A DNA stretch of 64,000 nucleotides from Macrotis lagotis (GCF_037893015.1 NC_133658.1:250858518-250922517); one strand, 5' to 3'. Shown: positions 11,130 to 22,202, numbered from the stretch's first letter. A program made the numbers and translations. The notes: generated by a model not told the origin, from the letters alone.

Positions 11130-12300
11130 AACCTTCAGAACTAAAATGTAGTCAAATGTTTAAAATCAAAACAAAAATATCTAAAGGGGACCAATTTCTC
11201 TATTTATATGTCACCCATAGTCCAGGGAGTAACTCATTCCTTCCAAAAGAGGCTCTAGCTTTGAACTCATATATATTCAAAGTTCAATCCTGGAAGAATA
11301 TTCCTCCAGAGAGAAAGGATTGGGTTTTTCTTCTCATCTCTAGCTCATTAAATCTCTACCCTAGAGTCCCAGGGAAAATTTCTCCAAATTCAGACTTGGC
11401 ATATCCAAAATCTTACCTAAAAGCAAGCATCAGAGTCATGTCTAGTAAGGTTAATCAACATACAAAGTACATATCAGGTATAGGAGAGTTATTTACTTCC
11501 TCCACCCCAAAAGATATGATTAAGACATAAAAAAACTCTTAAGTGCATATTAATGCATATTTAAAATATAAACTACAATCTAGCACCTCTATTATAACTT
11601 TCCTAATGAGTGGGAAGGACTCCCTGGAGTTTTGTGAGATGACTCAACAGATTGTTTTCTACCTCATGCAATTTCCCCCAAGCAGCAAATGTAGGTTTAG
11701 GTCTTTGGAACAATCATGAACCTGTCAGTATTTTTCTCCTATAAAAAGCAGCCTAATTTTAGGAAGCACCTCTCACTAGCAAATTGCACCCAAGATCTCC
11801 CAACCTCCCAAATTTACCAGGCCTTTGCCAGTGTTGGCAACATTTCTCTAGTTTTTCTTTTACTAGCAGTCAGGGAATGAAATACAAAACAGAAGAGTCA
11901 ACCAGGTTCATAGGGACCAGTCTTGGGCTGACCTAGGTAATCTTTTGTTCTTACTGTCAAAGAGAGAGAGGAAAAAAGTTTCCTCCTCCATACCATTCCC
12001 CCTCTAAACACTCAAAAAGAGTCTGCCCCAAAGGGGGTGGGGGCAGGGGAAGGGATAATCTAATAATCCTCTAGTCAAGCAGGTTTGTTTTATTTTTTTA
12101 GCAAGAGACTGTAGCATGTGCCCCCCTTCTCACCCCTCACCATGGAGCCAAAGCAACATGATCCTTGAGAAGACCTCTATCCCTGCCCTACGTATAACAA
12201 TAAATATCTATGCTTTCACTCTCAGGAACTATTTGAAATTCCCCAGAAACCACAATCACTTTCTAAAAGGCTTTGAAAAATCGAAGAATATTAGAATTGG
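11128..12300. other. Unassigned block
   Basis: No repeat family is recognised. A 148-codon frame (11084-11530) begins in the TA array; its remaining ~130 codons stay open but show no domain, and it is probably chance. Confidence 0.4.
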
Positions 12301-12500
12301 AAAGAATCTTAGAACATAGATTGGATACCAGAAAATAGAATCTCTGAGATGGAAGGGAACTTTGACCACCGAGCACAGTGCCTGTTACCCAACAGATACT
12401 TGACCTTACATCACCAGATTCAATCCCCATCTTTTCCCCATGAAGTCACAGCCCAGAAATGACTTGTTCAAAGTCATATAGTAAACAAGTATTTGTGCTT
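12300..12500 (-). repeat. MIR/CORE-SINE relative, heavily diverged
   Basis: CTCTGAGATGGAAGGGAACT, GAAATGACTTGTTCAAAGTC and AGTAAACAAGTATTTGTGCT follow the order of the minus-strand CORE-SINE (tail, then core, then head). Confidence 0.45.
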
Positions 12501-14025
12501 CACTCATCAGGTGAATGTTCGGAGAGGTAGGGGAGGATCCTCCCATCTCAATCATCTGAACAATGTTTCCCAGGGTGCTGGGCCTAAATGAAAACCACTG
12601 CCTCTGAGATGCTAAGATTTACCAGTCTTTAGTGCAAACACAGTGTACAGTGTACAGAGTTCAGAACCAGAGTCCAGGTGGAGAGCCATTAATTCTGCCC
12701 CCTAAAAGTCAGTCATTTGAAGATCCCTAGACATTGGAAAAACACTAAGACCCTTTCCAAAAATGTTTCATACCAATTCAATCCAAATGCATGGGAAGGT
12801 AACCTTGTCACTAGGAAAGTTCTCTTCACTTTATAGATAAACTGTAGTTAATTTTGCAGATAGGGTTGAAAATATTAGCTAAGCTATTTTTCCATGCCCA
12901 GTATAATATTATATTTCACATCTGGAGACTTAAACATATTATGGAGTTTTAAATCTCTCAACAAGTTCCTCCTTTCCCCATTGAATCAATAGAACACATG
13001 CCAAAAAAAAATTCAGTGGGGTTTTTGTAATGCCTTCTTCTTTTCTTCTGTGCTCCCTACTCCCCTATTCCCTGGGGCTAGCTTATAGAGGCCCTGAAGG
13101 TCTCATACAAGGACTCAGTATCTCTGAGAGGTCAGTGCCAACTTCATCAACTGTGTGGTCGATGTTGAGTCCCCACACGTCTCTCCAGGACATCTCTCCA
13201 CTACTTACCTCATTCCCTGGCACTGAATTAGGAAAACCCTGAAGGCCACTGCTGAAATTCGGGGCTCAGTGCTGATGCCCAAGAGGACATCAGAGAGTTC
13301 CTTCTTAGAAGACCTCCTCTTGGAGGTCTCAGTTCTTCAAAATCAAGCTGAATATTCCACCATAAATTAGTTTTATAGGGGATAAAAGCAAGAAGAGAGC
13401 CAGAGACAAGATTTATATTACACCTCACTGATTTATAGCATCATTTTCCTGGCTGGGAATCCTAGGTTCGAGCCTCTAGGGCCCTGGAGCATGCTCCTAT
13501 ATATTCCTCATGAAAGAGGTAGGGTACTCATGGCCCAAACACCCCCCCCATCTCCTAAAGTGGCTCACTGTGGGTCCAGGACCCAGCCCTGCCCTATAAC
13601 CCAGTCCTATAAGAGAAGCTTAAATGTCCAGTGAGGAAACCAGATTAATTCAGAGCAATTTAGGGGTGACCTCACTCCTCTGTTACCAAAAACTCTTCAG
13701 GATAGCTCCACAGTCTACACAACTCATTCTCACTTTTCATGGAATTCCTCTCCAGAAATATCTTCCACAGAGGATAGTGAAATGTCACTGAGTAGACTTA
13801 CTGAAGCCCTTCACCTCAGTGGGGGAATGACAACTTCTTTCATTCTCCCTCCTTATGGCCCTCTACGAAATACCAAATAGGGGAAGATGAGAAATAACAA
13901 CTCCTGAATACTACAAAGACAAAGGAAGATAAGAAGAGATTTCAAGTTCCCCACCTACCAAAAAAATAAAAGAATTCATCCTCCCTGCTCTGCTTCTCAG
14001 TTGAGAGAAGGTTGGAACCCTTGCT
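12500..14025. other. Unassigned block
   Basis: Mixed composition with no recognised gene. GTGTACAGTGTACAGAGT near 12640 is a small tandem of ACAGTGT. The 70-codon (13030) and 66-codon (13228) frames show no family resemblance. Confidence 0.4.
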
Positions 14026-14029
14026 TATT

Positions 14030-14335
14030 TCATGGAATCCTAGATTGTCTGAGTTGGAAAGGACTTTGGAACATAGAATATATTAGAACCATAAAGGACC
14101 CTAGAATATAGAACCTAGAATATCAGAGCTAGAAAGCATCTTAAGCCATGGAAGAAAAGAACCAGGAGGGACCAGGAGTTATTTTTTTCAAGTCCCTCAT
14201 TTTGTAGATTAGGAAACTGAGACCAAAGTGGCTAAGGGACTTACTCAACATTACATAGAAAATAAGTAGTAAAGTCAGGATTTGAACACAGGTCCTGTGA
14301 TTCAGGAACCATTTTAACACCATACCTTGATCTAG
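14030..14335 (-). repeat. MIR/CORE-SINE with an expanded head-distal segment
   Basis: CATTTTGTAGATTAGGAAAC, GACTTACTCAACATTACATA and GTCAGGATTTGAACACAGGT give core and head. Upstream, GAACATAGAATATATTAGAACC and related words occur about three times, as if the tail segment was locally duplicated. Confidence 0.65.
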
Positions 14336-14344
14336 CTCAAATCT

Positions 14345-14475
14345 TCCCCTGTATTTTACTAAAGAGAAAATTTGTTCCTAGAGAAAGAAAATGACTTGTC
14401 AAAGGTCACATACCTAGTTAGAGGTAGAATTAGAATTCAGTACTCCAGACTCCCAGATGAGAGTTCTTCCTTCAG
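14345..14475 (-). repeat. MIR/CORE-SINE (minus)
   Basis: AAATGACTTGTCAAAGGTCA, GTTAGAGGTAGAATTAG and CCAGACTCCCAGATGAGAGT follow the CORE-SINE order. Confidence 0.6.
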
Positions 14476-14974
14476 CTAAATAGAAAACCAAATCAATTAC
14501 CAATTTCCTGTTATTTTGACTACTCTGAACCTAGTCCTGTGAGAAGAGAAAAGTAATCTGGCTTGCTTCAGTTTAGTCTTGAACATTAAATAGTCTTCAC
14601 CCATCATTCAAGCTAAAAACAGATTCAGATCTCCACAATCCAGGTAATTCGAGTTACTTTGCCAAAAGTGATTAAGGCCAGAGAGTCAAGGCCAAGGTCA
14701 CTAAATGAGCTAATGACAGTGCCAGCATCAGAACTGCAAGGAGACATATGAGGGTTGGGAGGAAAGGACCAAATTATGATGAGACTGGCGTCAGGTTAAT
14801 GGGGAAGGTGGGAAGGGCCTTTGGCTCCAGGGAAGTTGGCAAAGTCTGGGCACAATTTTAGCATGCAGGATAAAGTCCAAATGATCTCATGCAAAGGGAA
14901 CGCCTAAGGCTCCTCCATGAGGACCAGTGAAATGGAACTCAATTAGAAAGAGAGATGGTTATGCCATACAAAAA

Positions 14975-15345
14975 AAGGGTGAAAGAACTTGGAGAGCCTT
15001 GGCCAAGTCAAAAGAAGACTTGGAAGAGGAGGGAATCATGCTAGCTGTCTTCAAATATTTGAAGGGCTGTCATGTGGAAGAAGGATTATGTTGGTTTTAC
15101 TGAACTCCACAGGGAAGACCACAATCAGTGAGTGGAACCTGCCAGGAGGCAAATTTTGGCTCAATGGAAGGAAAAACTTCCTAACAATCAGAATCATTCC
15201 CAGTGAGAACAGACCAACTGGGCAGGAAGTGAGCTCTCCATCAGTAAAATGTTTCAAGTGAAGATTGAATGACCACTTGAGGGGAAGGATGATGATTTGG
15301 GTAAGTGTTACATCAGACATCTTTTTTAATTCTAAGACTTTTATA
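14975..15345 (+). repeat. L3/CR1-type LINE 3' end
   Basis: TAGCTGTCTTCAAATATTTG, AAGGGCTGTCATGTGGAAG, AAAAACTTCCTAACAATCAG and GAATGACCACTTGAGGGGA are the conserved phrases of mammalian L3/CR1 3' ends. Good preservation for an element this old. The frames on both strands here are shadows. Confidence 0.8.
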
Positions 15346-15389
15346 AATGATGTCCTTTAGGATTTTGCTCGCATGGTTCCCTATACTTG

Positions 15390-15680
15390 GCCAAATGAAA
15401 TCCTTTCTTATTCTTTAAACCTACCACAAATGTCACCTCTGCCATGAAACCTTAAGATTCTCCTCCCTTTCTCCATTCCCCACTTCTACATACTGGGGAC
15501 ATAAAACAAAAATGTGGACTTCACCTTCCAGGAGATCACATTAGAATGTGATAGCATATAAATAATTAGATAGATAGATAGTTACATATCTAAGTATAAT
15601 GTATAGATATAGATACAGTTACAAATAGTGTAAATGGAAACCAATATCAGAGAGAGAGCCCTAAAGGGGAGGGAAAGGAC
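15390..15680 (+). repeat. L2 LINE fragments
   Basis: CAAATGTCACCTCTGCCATG, then ATACTGGGGACATAAAACAA and TTCCAGGAGATCACATTAG follow L2 3' wording. A GATA microsatellite of four to five units sits near 15568-15585. Confidence 0.6.
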
Positions 15681-16040
15681 CTGCACAAGGTCACACAGCA
15701 AATTAGCAAAAAAGTTAGTACTCAAATCCAGGTCTTCTAATTAAAAATTCCAGAGACCTCAGAGATTTTCCTGATAATTATCTTTCCCATCTGTACACAT
15801 TTCATACAATGTTTTTTAAGATTTTTCCTGACCTAAATTTCATTGATTCCTTATAGTAACAGAGGCAGGATTAGTCTATTTTGACAAAGGAGGAAACTGA
15901 GGTTCAGAGGATAGGGATAGAGTGTGAATAGAGGGGTGTGACTTGACCAGGGTCACATACTGAATCAGTGGCACTGCTAAGGCTAGTTCTCAGGTCTCCT
16001 AGTTTTTAATCAGATGAGCTCTTCACTATATTGGGGTGGA
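15680..16040 (-). repeat. Two MIR/CORE-SINE fragments (minus)
   Basis: First: GCACAAGGTCACACAGCAAA and TCAAATCCAGGTCTTCTAAT near 15685-15745. Second: GACAAAGGAGGAAACTGAGG, ACCAGGGTCACATACTGAAT and TTCTCAGGTCTCCTAG near 15880-16030. Confidence 0.7.
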
Positions 16041-16384
16041 AGTTTAAATTCTGGGTTCATCAAGAAAAATTTTGCAAAGATCTTCTCCTGAAAAAAAAAT
16101 CAGTTATCTAAGGGTCCTCCTCCTTTAATGGAGCCCCACAGGCATATTTGGTAAATATCTGACCACTGGCTGCTCCTTCTTATAACTTCTGTCCTCTGAA
16201 CACTCATCTGCCTTCTTTGTTTCCAGAGAATTTTAAACAATGTTTTAGTCAGTGAGGCTCAAGATTCCTTCAGATCAGAACTGGCAATCTTAAATTTTGT
16301 CCTTGCTGAAGCATAGAATTCCAGGAACAGATTCCTGATGGTTCTCACCAACCACCAGACACCCCCCCCCAAAGGAATTTGAGT

Positions 16385-16820
16385 ATGTAAGAGGTAGAAA
16401 AGGCTTCAGAAAATCATCAAGTCTAGGGTTCATAACCTTTTTTGCATCTCAGACCCCTTTGGCCATCTAGTGATGCCTATGAACCTCTTCTCAAAATGTT
16501 TTGTTGCTTTTCATTCACAATTGAAGAAAACACTACATTTCAATTAGACTTGAATGAAAATAAAAATGAATTTTTCCTCCACAAATTCCAGGTCCCTTGG
16601 AAATATATGACTTTGGTTAATTATCATCTCCTGGTTATGCTTTCCTCATTAGTAAAATGAAGGGTTTGGAATACAGATTAAGAATCCCTAATCTAGCCCA
16701 ACTGAAGCCCAAAAAAGTGGAGCAAACCATCCAAGATCACAAAGAAAGTAAGAAGCAGAGTCAGGAGATCTCAGAATCCTGATCTCAGTAGTCTAATACT
16801 CCTTTCATTACATTATTTTC
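16385..16820 (-). repeat. MIR/CORE-SINE (minus) split by a hAT-like element
   Basis: Left part AAGAGGTAGAAAAGGCTTC...TCATCAAGTCTAG and right part ATCTAGCCCAACTGAAGCCC, GATCACAAAGAAAGTAAG, GTCAGGAGATCTCAG rejoin into one CORE-SINE when 16427-16688 is removed. Confidence 0.65.
16427..16688 (+). mobile_element. hAT-like non-autonomous inverted-repeat element
   Basis: The left end GGTTCATAACCTTTTTTG and the right end ATTAAGAATCCC are imperfect inverted repeats. The flanks AAGTCTAG (16419-16426) and TAATCTAG (16689-16696) agree at six of eight bases and resemble the hAT target consensus. Internal CAGACCCCTTTGGCC and GAACCTCTTCTCAAAATG match an old mammalian element also present at 5310-5400 and 53820-53978. 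No transposase is encoded. Confidence 0.7.
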
Positions 16821-16929
16821 AGTTTCAGATTTGTCAGACCCAGAGATTCCATTAGCCAAGCAATTAATAATTAACAGGGGACAAAATGGATCTTTGCTCT
16901 TCATCTATGAAATAGCCTTGACTTTCTGT

Positions 16930-17130
16930 CCTTTCCTGACCCTCACTAGTTGTGTGACAAATCAATTAACTTCTATTTGCCTCAGTTTCTTCATCAGTAA
17001 AATGGGGCTAATTATAGCTCCTTCCTCCCAAGACTGTTTTAAGGATCAAATGAGATGATAATTATGAAGGGTATAACAGAATAACTGGTGCACAGTAAGA
17101 ACAACAGAAATGTTAACTATTATCATTACT
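16930..17130 (+). repeat. MIR
   Basis: TAGTTGTGTGACAAATCAAT, TGCCTCAGTTTCTTCATCAG, AATGGGGCTAATTATAGCTC, AGGATCAAATGAGATGATAA and GGTGCACAGTAAG: core and 3' part of MIR in order. Confidence 0.85.
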
Positions 17131-17429
17131 TAGAAAAAAATAAAAGCACCAGGAAGAAAGAACTGCAGAGACTTGAGTCTCTCATGTGGCATCCTGGAAA
17201 TTTCCCCATCCTTTTACAAACAAGATACCCCACCTGAATGTGTAGGGGTAGTAGGGGAGATGGGACCCATTGCTACCATTTTGAAAGCAGAAGATTTGGG
17301 GGGAAAGATTCCCCACTCTCCTCCCCTAAGGTGCTTGCTGCCTAGAACCAACAGCAGAGTAGTGGTTTGTGAGTAATGACTCCAATACTCGTGTGACTGC
17401 AGCTTCTGAGATTCCAGGGAAGAAAATAA

Positions 17430-18110
17430 ATAGAAACCTAATTGTGCTGTGACCGACAGCATTTCTCTAACCAACCTGGTGCTTTATGGCGGGTCAAGCT
17501 CCCCCAGCGGAGCCCGAAGATTGCATTTTGTCCTGGATTTTTCTTTGTGCACACTGGAGGGGTTGCGCTTGAAGGGGCACCTTTGAGCCAGCCAGGGAGC
17601 CTGGGGACTAGTGGTAGATCGACCATTGTGGTAGCTCGGATGAGTTTAAATCATACCCCATCAGCTCAGACTAGGCCCAAATGCGATAATTTACTGGGTA
17701 AGGAACCTGCTGTGCTTTGAGAACACATTTGCCACCAGGTCCCCAGCTATGGAGTTTATTAAGAATCCATCAAGATGTGAGAGGCAGGAAGAGCCCTTCT
17801 CCAGGGGGGATGGATTTAATCATGGAATTTTTCTAGCATGCCAGCCCCTTGCCAGGTTCTCTTTCTTTGTTGTGGGTTTTGTTTCTCAAAGATGCTCTTG
17901 TTCCCCCTCTTCTCTGTTAGCGCTGTAATTAGAGAAGCCCCACAGAGACAGAGCAACCAGGTGAAATACATTGCCAGCCACTGTCTGTATTTTGGCAGCA
18001 GGCAGACGTGGCATTTTCTGGGGCAGTTAAAAAGGAGAAGTGATTATTATTTGTCACCGGCAAAGAACTGGTTACCACCTAGATGCATTTAAGAGAATCT
18101 GGCTATTTGC
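17430..18110. promoter_or_regulatory. Candidate conserved noncoding block
   Basis: About 680 bases of moderate GC with no repeat signature, flanked by repeats. It retains several CpGs in a CpG-poor setting and includes a TAATTA homeodomain-type core at 17936-17941 beside CTGTTAGCGCTG, a CTCAAAGATGC TCF-like word near 17885, and a TTGTTGTGGG word near 17869. The overlapping frames on both strands (17442-17720, 17838-18092) lack codon or splice evidence. The conservation is an inference; only the lack of repeats and the motifs are seen. Confidence 0.4.
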
Positions 18111-18254
18111 AGAGCAAGGCTCTGGAAGGACATGGCGATATTTCCTGGGTTTCCCAGGATTTGTCTCTAATGTGGGTACATTTGAATGCCTCAGCCTTTT
18201 TTCCTGACAGGAAAATAGAAGTGTCTCAATTTCCCTTCCTTAGACATTAGATTA

Positions 18255-18400
18255 TTTGATGTGGATTTAGAAGGGCTGAGTTCAAAAACTGACTCTACCA
18301 TGTGTGACCTTGGGTGGGTCTCAGTTTCCCTCATTCTAAAATGAGGGTGTCAGTCTACTTTGCCTTGTGTTCCATCTCCAAATCTATGATTCTATGGCAG
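18255..18400 (+). repeat. MIR/CORE-SINE
   Basis: GGGCTGAGTTCAAAAACTGA, CATGTGTGACCTTGGGTGGG, CTCAGTTTCCCTCATTCT and a CCAAATCTATGATTCTATGG tail. Confidence 0.8.
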
Positions 18401-18754
18401 GTATTTTGTGTGTTATAATCATGCATGGGGCAGGACCTTCATTAGAGGAGCAGTCGATTTTTATAGCAAGGATGAATCTGTTATTTTTTTTAAGAATCTG
18501 TGATGTATAAAGCCATTCAGATCCTATCTAAATGGCAATTCTGATCCAGGGATTATTCTGAGACTTTACCACAGACCCTAAGGGAGTACTTTGAGAGCCC
18601 CAGACTTAAAATTCTCCAGCACCACCCAACTCACACCCAGATGGAAAAGGCTAAACTCATCACCTGGAAATCTGGCTCCATTACAACATTATTAGATACC
18701 CGCTGTGTGCAAGGTATGCTAGGTGGTAACGGAGACACATAGGATCAGCTTTGA

Positions 18755-18985
18755 AGCAATATGGATATAATGGAAAGAAAGTTTTGAGGCTTGAGTTCAA
18801 GTCTTGGTCCTACTGTTAAACTAACAGTTAAGTTCCTTTACCTCTGAGCCTAATTCCTATTCTATAAAAAGTGATATAATTTGTACCACCTACTACATAG
18901 GCATGTGCTTAAAAATTAAATGAGATAATAAATGTTGAAAACACTGTGTAACTATTAATCTTTCTGAATAACTATAAGTTATTAG
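18755..18985 (+). repeat. MIR, near full length
   Basis: GGCTTGAGTTCAAGTCTTGG, AGTTCCTTTACCTCTGAGCC, TTTGTACCACCTACTACATA, AATTAAATGAGATAATAAAT and AACACTGTGTAACTATTA follow the MIR order from B-box to 3' end. Confidence 0.8.
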
Positions 18986-18991
18986 AAGTAT

Positions 18992-19108
18992 AAGGGGCAG
19001 TGGATAGAGCACTAGCTCTGGAGACAGGAGGACTTGAGTTCAAATTCTGCCTTAGACTCTTCCTTGCTGTGGGACCCAGGGAAAGTCAATTAACATCAAC
19101 TGCCTCCA
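18992..19108 (+). mobile_element. Short tRNA-derived marsupial SINE, diverged
   Basis: GGGGCAGTGGATAGAGCACT head, CTTGAGTTCAAATTCTGCCT B-box, TTGCTGTGGGACCCAGGGAA body and a short A tail. Confidence 0.8.
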
Positions 19109-19254
19109 AAAAAATGGGTTTTTTTTAGTATAATTCGAGGTGGGGAGGTGGCTCAGATAAGGAAGATACTCAAATAACTATAACACAAAACAGGTCAGCA
19201 CTTGATGAGCATTTGAGGTAGTTGGACTAATCAGACTATGAAGAGTAGGTGATT

Positions 19255-19430
19255 ATATGAAACACATTAACATTTACAGAGCACTTTACATATATTTTCT
19301 CATTTGATTCTCAAAACAACTCTATGGGTTAAAGATTACAGGTATTATTATTCCTATTTTACAGATGAAGAAACTGAGGGATTCATACACAGTCTCACAG
19401 ATGGTATCAAAGCAGGATTCAAACTTGAGT
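19255..19430 (-). repeat. MIR (minus)
   Basis: ACAGAGCACTTTACATATAT, CATTTGATTCTCAAAACAAC, TTTTACAGATGAAGAAACTG and GCAGGATTCAAACTTGAG in order. Confidence 0.88.
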
Positions 19431-19604
19431 TTCTCCCTAAATTCCAAGAAGAATATTGTAAATGGAATCAAAAGACCTAAATTTGATTCCTGGTTGCAAC
19501 AGACTGTGTGACTTTGAGCATGGGAATCAGTCAATCAGTCATAAAGCATTGATTAGTTGCTGCTCTTAGGTCCAGGAATACAAAGGCAAATATAAAAGGA
19601 CAGA

Positions 19605-19860
19605 AACAAGAATTTATGAACCACCTACTATGTGCCAGATGCAGTGCTAAGCACTTTGCAAATCTTATCACACTTGCTCCTCATAATTATTCCTAGAAGC
19701 AAGTGCTTTTATTAACCTCATTTTATAGTTAAGAAAGCTGAGGCAGACAACCTGAGGCAGACAACCTGAGACAGGGTAGCACAGGTAGGGTCTGAAGTTC
19801 TCAGAGATCTACCCGACTCCAGACCTAGTGTTCTACGCACCATGGCGCCATCTAGCTGTC
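19605..19860 (-). repeat. MIR (minus) with an internal 14-base tandem
   Basis: CACCTACTATGTGCCAGATG, GCACTTTGCAAATCTTATCA, CATTTTATAGTTAAGAAAGC and GACCTAGTGTTCTACGCACC in order. CTGAGGCAGACAAC is repeated exactly at 19738-19751 and 19752-19765, with a partial third copy. Confidence 0.88.
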
Positions 19861-20024
19861 TTCTTTACAGAATATAACACTTCTTTAAGGAGTCTATCTG
19901 GGAAAATGGTGAGTACACATATAAATATACTCAAATTATATACTAGTGTATACAAAGTAATTTGTGATGAGGTGACTGGCAGTTGGAAATGGGTAGACAA
20001 ATATGGAGTGATGTCCTGAAAAGA

Positions 20025-20200
20025 ATGTTAGTTTTAGAATTAGGAAGTCTAAATTGCCTCTGATAGGTATTAGCTGAATGTCACCTAACCTCTTAGGGCC
20101 TAGAGCCACTCTCTGAGATTTTTAAATTACAGAGAAACTCTCCATCTACATTAGTGGAAGAGTTTCCATATTGAGAATCCCTCAAAATGAATAAAATCTA
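20025..20200 (+). mobile_element. Marsupial SINE with TAAATTACAGAG-type tail
   Basis: A diverged head (TAGCTGAATGTCACCTAACC) is followed by TTTTTAAATTACAGAGAAAC and TTAGTGGAAGAGTTTCCATA, the tail also seen at 25730-25905 and 28895-28995. Confidence 0.6.
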
Positions 20201-20274
20201 AGGTCAAGGATTCCCTTTTCCCCAATTCACCAAAAGAAAAACCTTTTTTTTTTTAAACAAAATTTGATTTTTAA

Positions 20275-20955
20275 ATCAGGACACTAATACACTGTTGGTG
20301 GAGCTGTGAACTAATCCAGTCATTTCGGAGAACAGTCTGAAATTATGCCCAAAGAGTTATAAAGCTGTATATACTCTTTGACTCAGCAATACCACTCTTG
20401 GGACTGTTTATAAGGTGATCGGGGAAAAAAAGAAAAAGAATCCATATGTTCTAAAATATTTATACCGGCTCTCTTTGTGGTGGCAAAGAATGTCCATCAA
20501 TTAGGGAATGGCTGAACAATTTGTGGCATATGACTGTAATAGAATACTATAGTGCTATAAAAAATGATGAGCTGGTTGATTTTAGGTAAAACATGGAAAG
20601 ACTTTCATGAAATAATGAAGAGTGAAGTGAGCAGAACCAGGAGTATGCTGCATACAGTGACAGCAATATTATTCAAAGAGTAATTGAGAATAACTAAGTT
20701 ATTTTGAGTATTATAAATACACAAAACAATTACAAAGGAAGATCCTATCCACTTCCAGAAAAAGAACTGACAAATAGAAATATGCTTAGATATGGATATA
20801 TATGTGTGTGTGTGTGTGTGAATATATGTGTGTGTGTGTTTGTATGTGTTTGTGTGTCAAATGGTGGCCTTCTCTGGAGTGGGGTGGGGAGGGAGAGAGG
20901 GAGACAGTTCAGAACTTAAAATGTAAAAACATTTTTTTTCATTTTTAAAAAGTAC
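20275..20955 (+). mobile_element. L1 LINE 3' end, older, with (TG)n in the tail region
   Basis: ACTGTTGGTGGAGCTGTGAA, TTTGACTCAGCAATACCACT, TTAGGGAATGGCTGAACAAT, GAAGTGAGCAGAACCAGGAG: end of ORF2 followed by a 3' UTR. It is more diverged than the 41517 copy. Confidence 0.88.
20802..20860. repeat. (TG)n microsatellite, interrupted
   Basis: TGTG runs broken by AATATA and TTTGTATG, inside the L1 3' UTR. Confidence 0.9.
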
Positions 20956-20969
20956 CAGATTCCAGATTA

Positions 20970-21135
20970 ATAAAAAGGAGATGTGGGCTTTGGTCTAGCT
21001 TCTGTCAAACATTAGCTGTGTGATCATGGGCAATCACTTCCTCACTGGCTGATTCAATTTCCTCATCTGTAAAATGAGGAGATTGGATTAGGTAATCTCT
21101 AAAACCCCTTCTAGCTCTGCCATTCTGTGGCCTAA
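20970..21135 (+). repeat. MIR/CORE-SINE
   Basis: TTAGCTGTGTGATCATGGGC, TTTCCTCATCTGTAAAATGA and TTCTAGCTCTGCCATTCTGT. Confidence 0.88.
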
Positions 21136-21149
21136 GAGGTTTTTCTGAA

Positions 21150-21330
21150 CTAAGATTCTTTTATTATTTAACTCTGTTTTGTTGCTTTCATATGTACACA
21201 TTAGTCAAATGGACCACAAACTTCTTGAGGATCAGAACAATGTTTTATATTTTTGGGTCTAGTAAATGCTTAGTAGAAATCATACAAAGCTATAGGCTAC
21301 AATATATATTCAGTAAAGTCTTTGAATGAA
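21150..21330 (+). repeat. L2 LINE 3' end
   Basis: CAAACTTCTTGAGGATCAGA, ACAATGTTTTATATTTTTGG, CTTTGAATGAATGAATAAG: the L2 terminal phrase, including the GAATGAATGAA end. Confidence 0.75.
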
Positions 21331-21441
21331 TGAATAAGAATGGTTAACACATATATCAAGCCATAAGTTTACAAAGCACTCTTGCATAAATAATTTTACT
21401 TTATCCTCTCTACAACTCTAGAGGTAGGTGCTCTCATTAGC

Positions 21442-21829
21442 ACTGTTGTTGCTGTTGAGTTGTGTCTGACTGTTGAAATGCCACTTGGAGTTTTCCAGTA
21501 AAGATACTGGAGTAGTTAGCACTTCCTTTCTCATTTTAAAAATGAGAAAACTGGGGCAGCTAGGTGGTGCAGTGGATAAAGCACCAGTCCTGGAGTCAGG
21601 AGGACCTGAGTTCAAATTTGACCTCAGACATTTAATAATTACCTAGCTGTGTGATCTTGGGCAAGGCACATAACCCCATTGACTTGAAAAATAAAAAATA
21701 AAAATCAGAAAACTGAGGCAAACAACATTTGCTTGCCTAGAGTCACACAGTTAATAAGTGTCTGAGGCCACATTTGAAAATGACTCTTTCCTGACTCCAT
21801 GCCCATACTTTCCACTGAGCCACTGAGTC
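21442..21829 (-). mobile_element. MAR1-type CORE-SINE (minus), middle layer
   Basis: GTTGAGTTGTGTCTGACTG, AAAGATACTGGAGTAGTTAG on one side and GAGTCACACAGTTAATAAGT, CCTGACTCCATGCCC on the other. Flanked by CATTAGC at 21435-21441 and 21830-21836, a likely target duplication. Confidence 0.85.
21554..21701 (+). mobile_element. Short tRNA-derived marsupial SINE, innermost layer
   Basis: Starts GGGCAGCTAGGTGGTGCAGT and ends in an AAAATAAAAAATAAA tail. Flanked by a 14-base duplication, AAATGAGAAAACTG (21540-21553) and AAATCAGAAAACTG (21702-21715), one mismatch, both from the MAR1 core. Confidence 0.92.
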
Positions 21830-21944
21830 CATTAGCCCAATTACAGCAAAGGAAACTGAGGACTAGAAAATTTAAGTGGTTTGCCTAGGAACACATGGTC
21901 TGTAAGGATCTGGGGTAGAATTTGAAGGCTGTTAAATATCAAAG

Positions 21945-22110
21945 TAGATAACAGGAAGTTGGACTTATAGTCAGGAAAATCCAAGCTCAAATTCAGCCAC
22001 AAAACACTTGCTGGGTGATCTTTGACAAGTCATTTGTCCTAAATGTTTAGCACAAAATACAGTGTCTGAAAAATAGTTAGCCTGTAATCTAATAGATATT
22101 TGTACTCTTC
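21945..22110 (+). repeat. MIR/CORE-SINE
   Basis: GTTGGACTTATAGTCAGGAA, AAGCTCAAATTCAGCCAC, TGCTGGGTGATCTTTGACAA and ACAGTGTCTGAAAAATAG. Confidence 0.7.
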
Positions 22111-22164
22111 CTCTTCCTAACTCCAAGCCATTTTATTTACTTACTTAAAAACCCAGTGAATGAG

Positions 22165-22202
22165 TTGATTGATTGATTGAATGAATGAATGAATGAATGA
22201 AC
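22165..22202. repeat. (TTGA)n/(ATGA)n microsatellite
   Basis: GATTGATTGATTGA passing into ATGAATGAATGAATGAATGA. Confidence 0.92.

Larger units (their letters stand above)
21335..21930 (-). repeat. MIR (minus), outer layer of a three-element nest
   Basis: Left part TTTACAAAGCACTCTTGCAT, TAATTTTACTTTATCCTCTC, GAGGTAGGTGCTCTCATTAG; right part ATTAGCCCAATTACAGCAAA, GGAAACTGAGGACTAG, AACACATGGTCTGTAAG. The parts join into one MIR when 21442-21829 is removed. Confidence 0.82.

Noticed and set aside
11084-11530. 148-codon open frame
   Set aside because: Starts in a TA microsatellite, no domain, no conserved composition; length is within chance for AT-rich DNA with about 64 kb scanned in six frames, though it is the longest non-repeat one.
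15051-15320. 90- and 89-codon frames on opposite strands
   Set aside because: They lie on an L3/CR1 3' end, which is noncoding.
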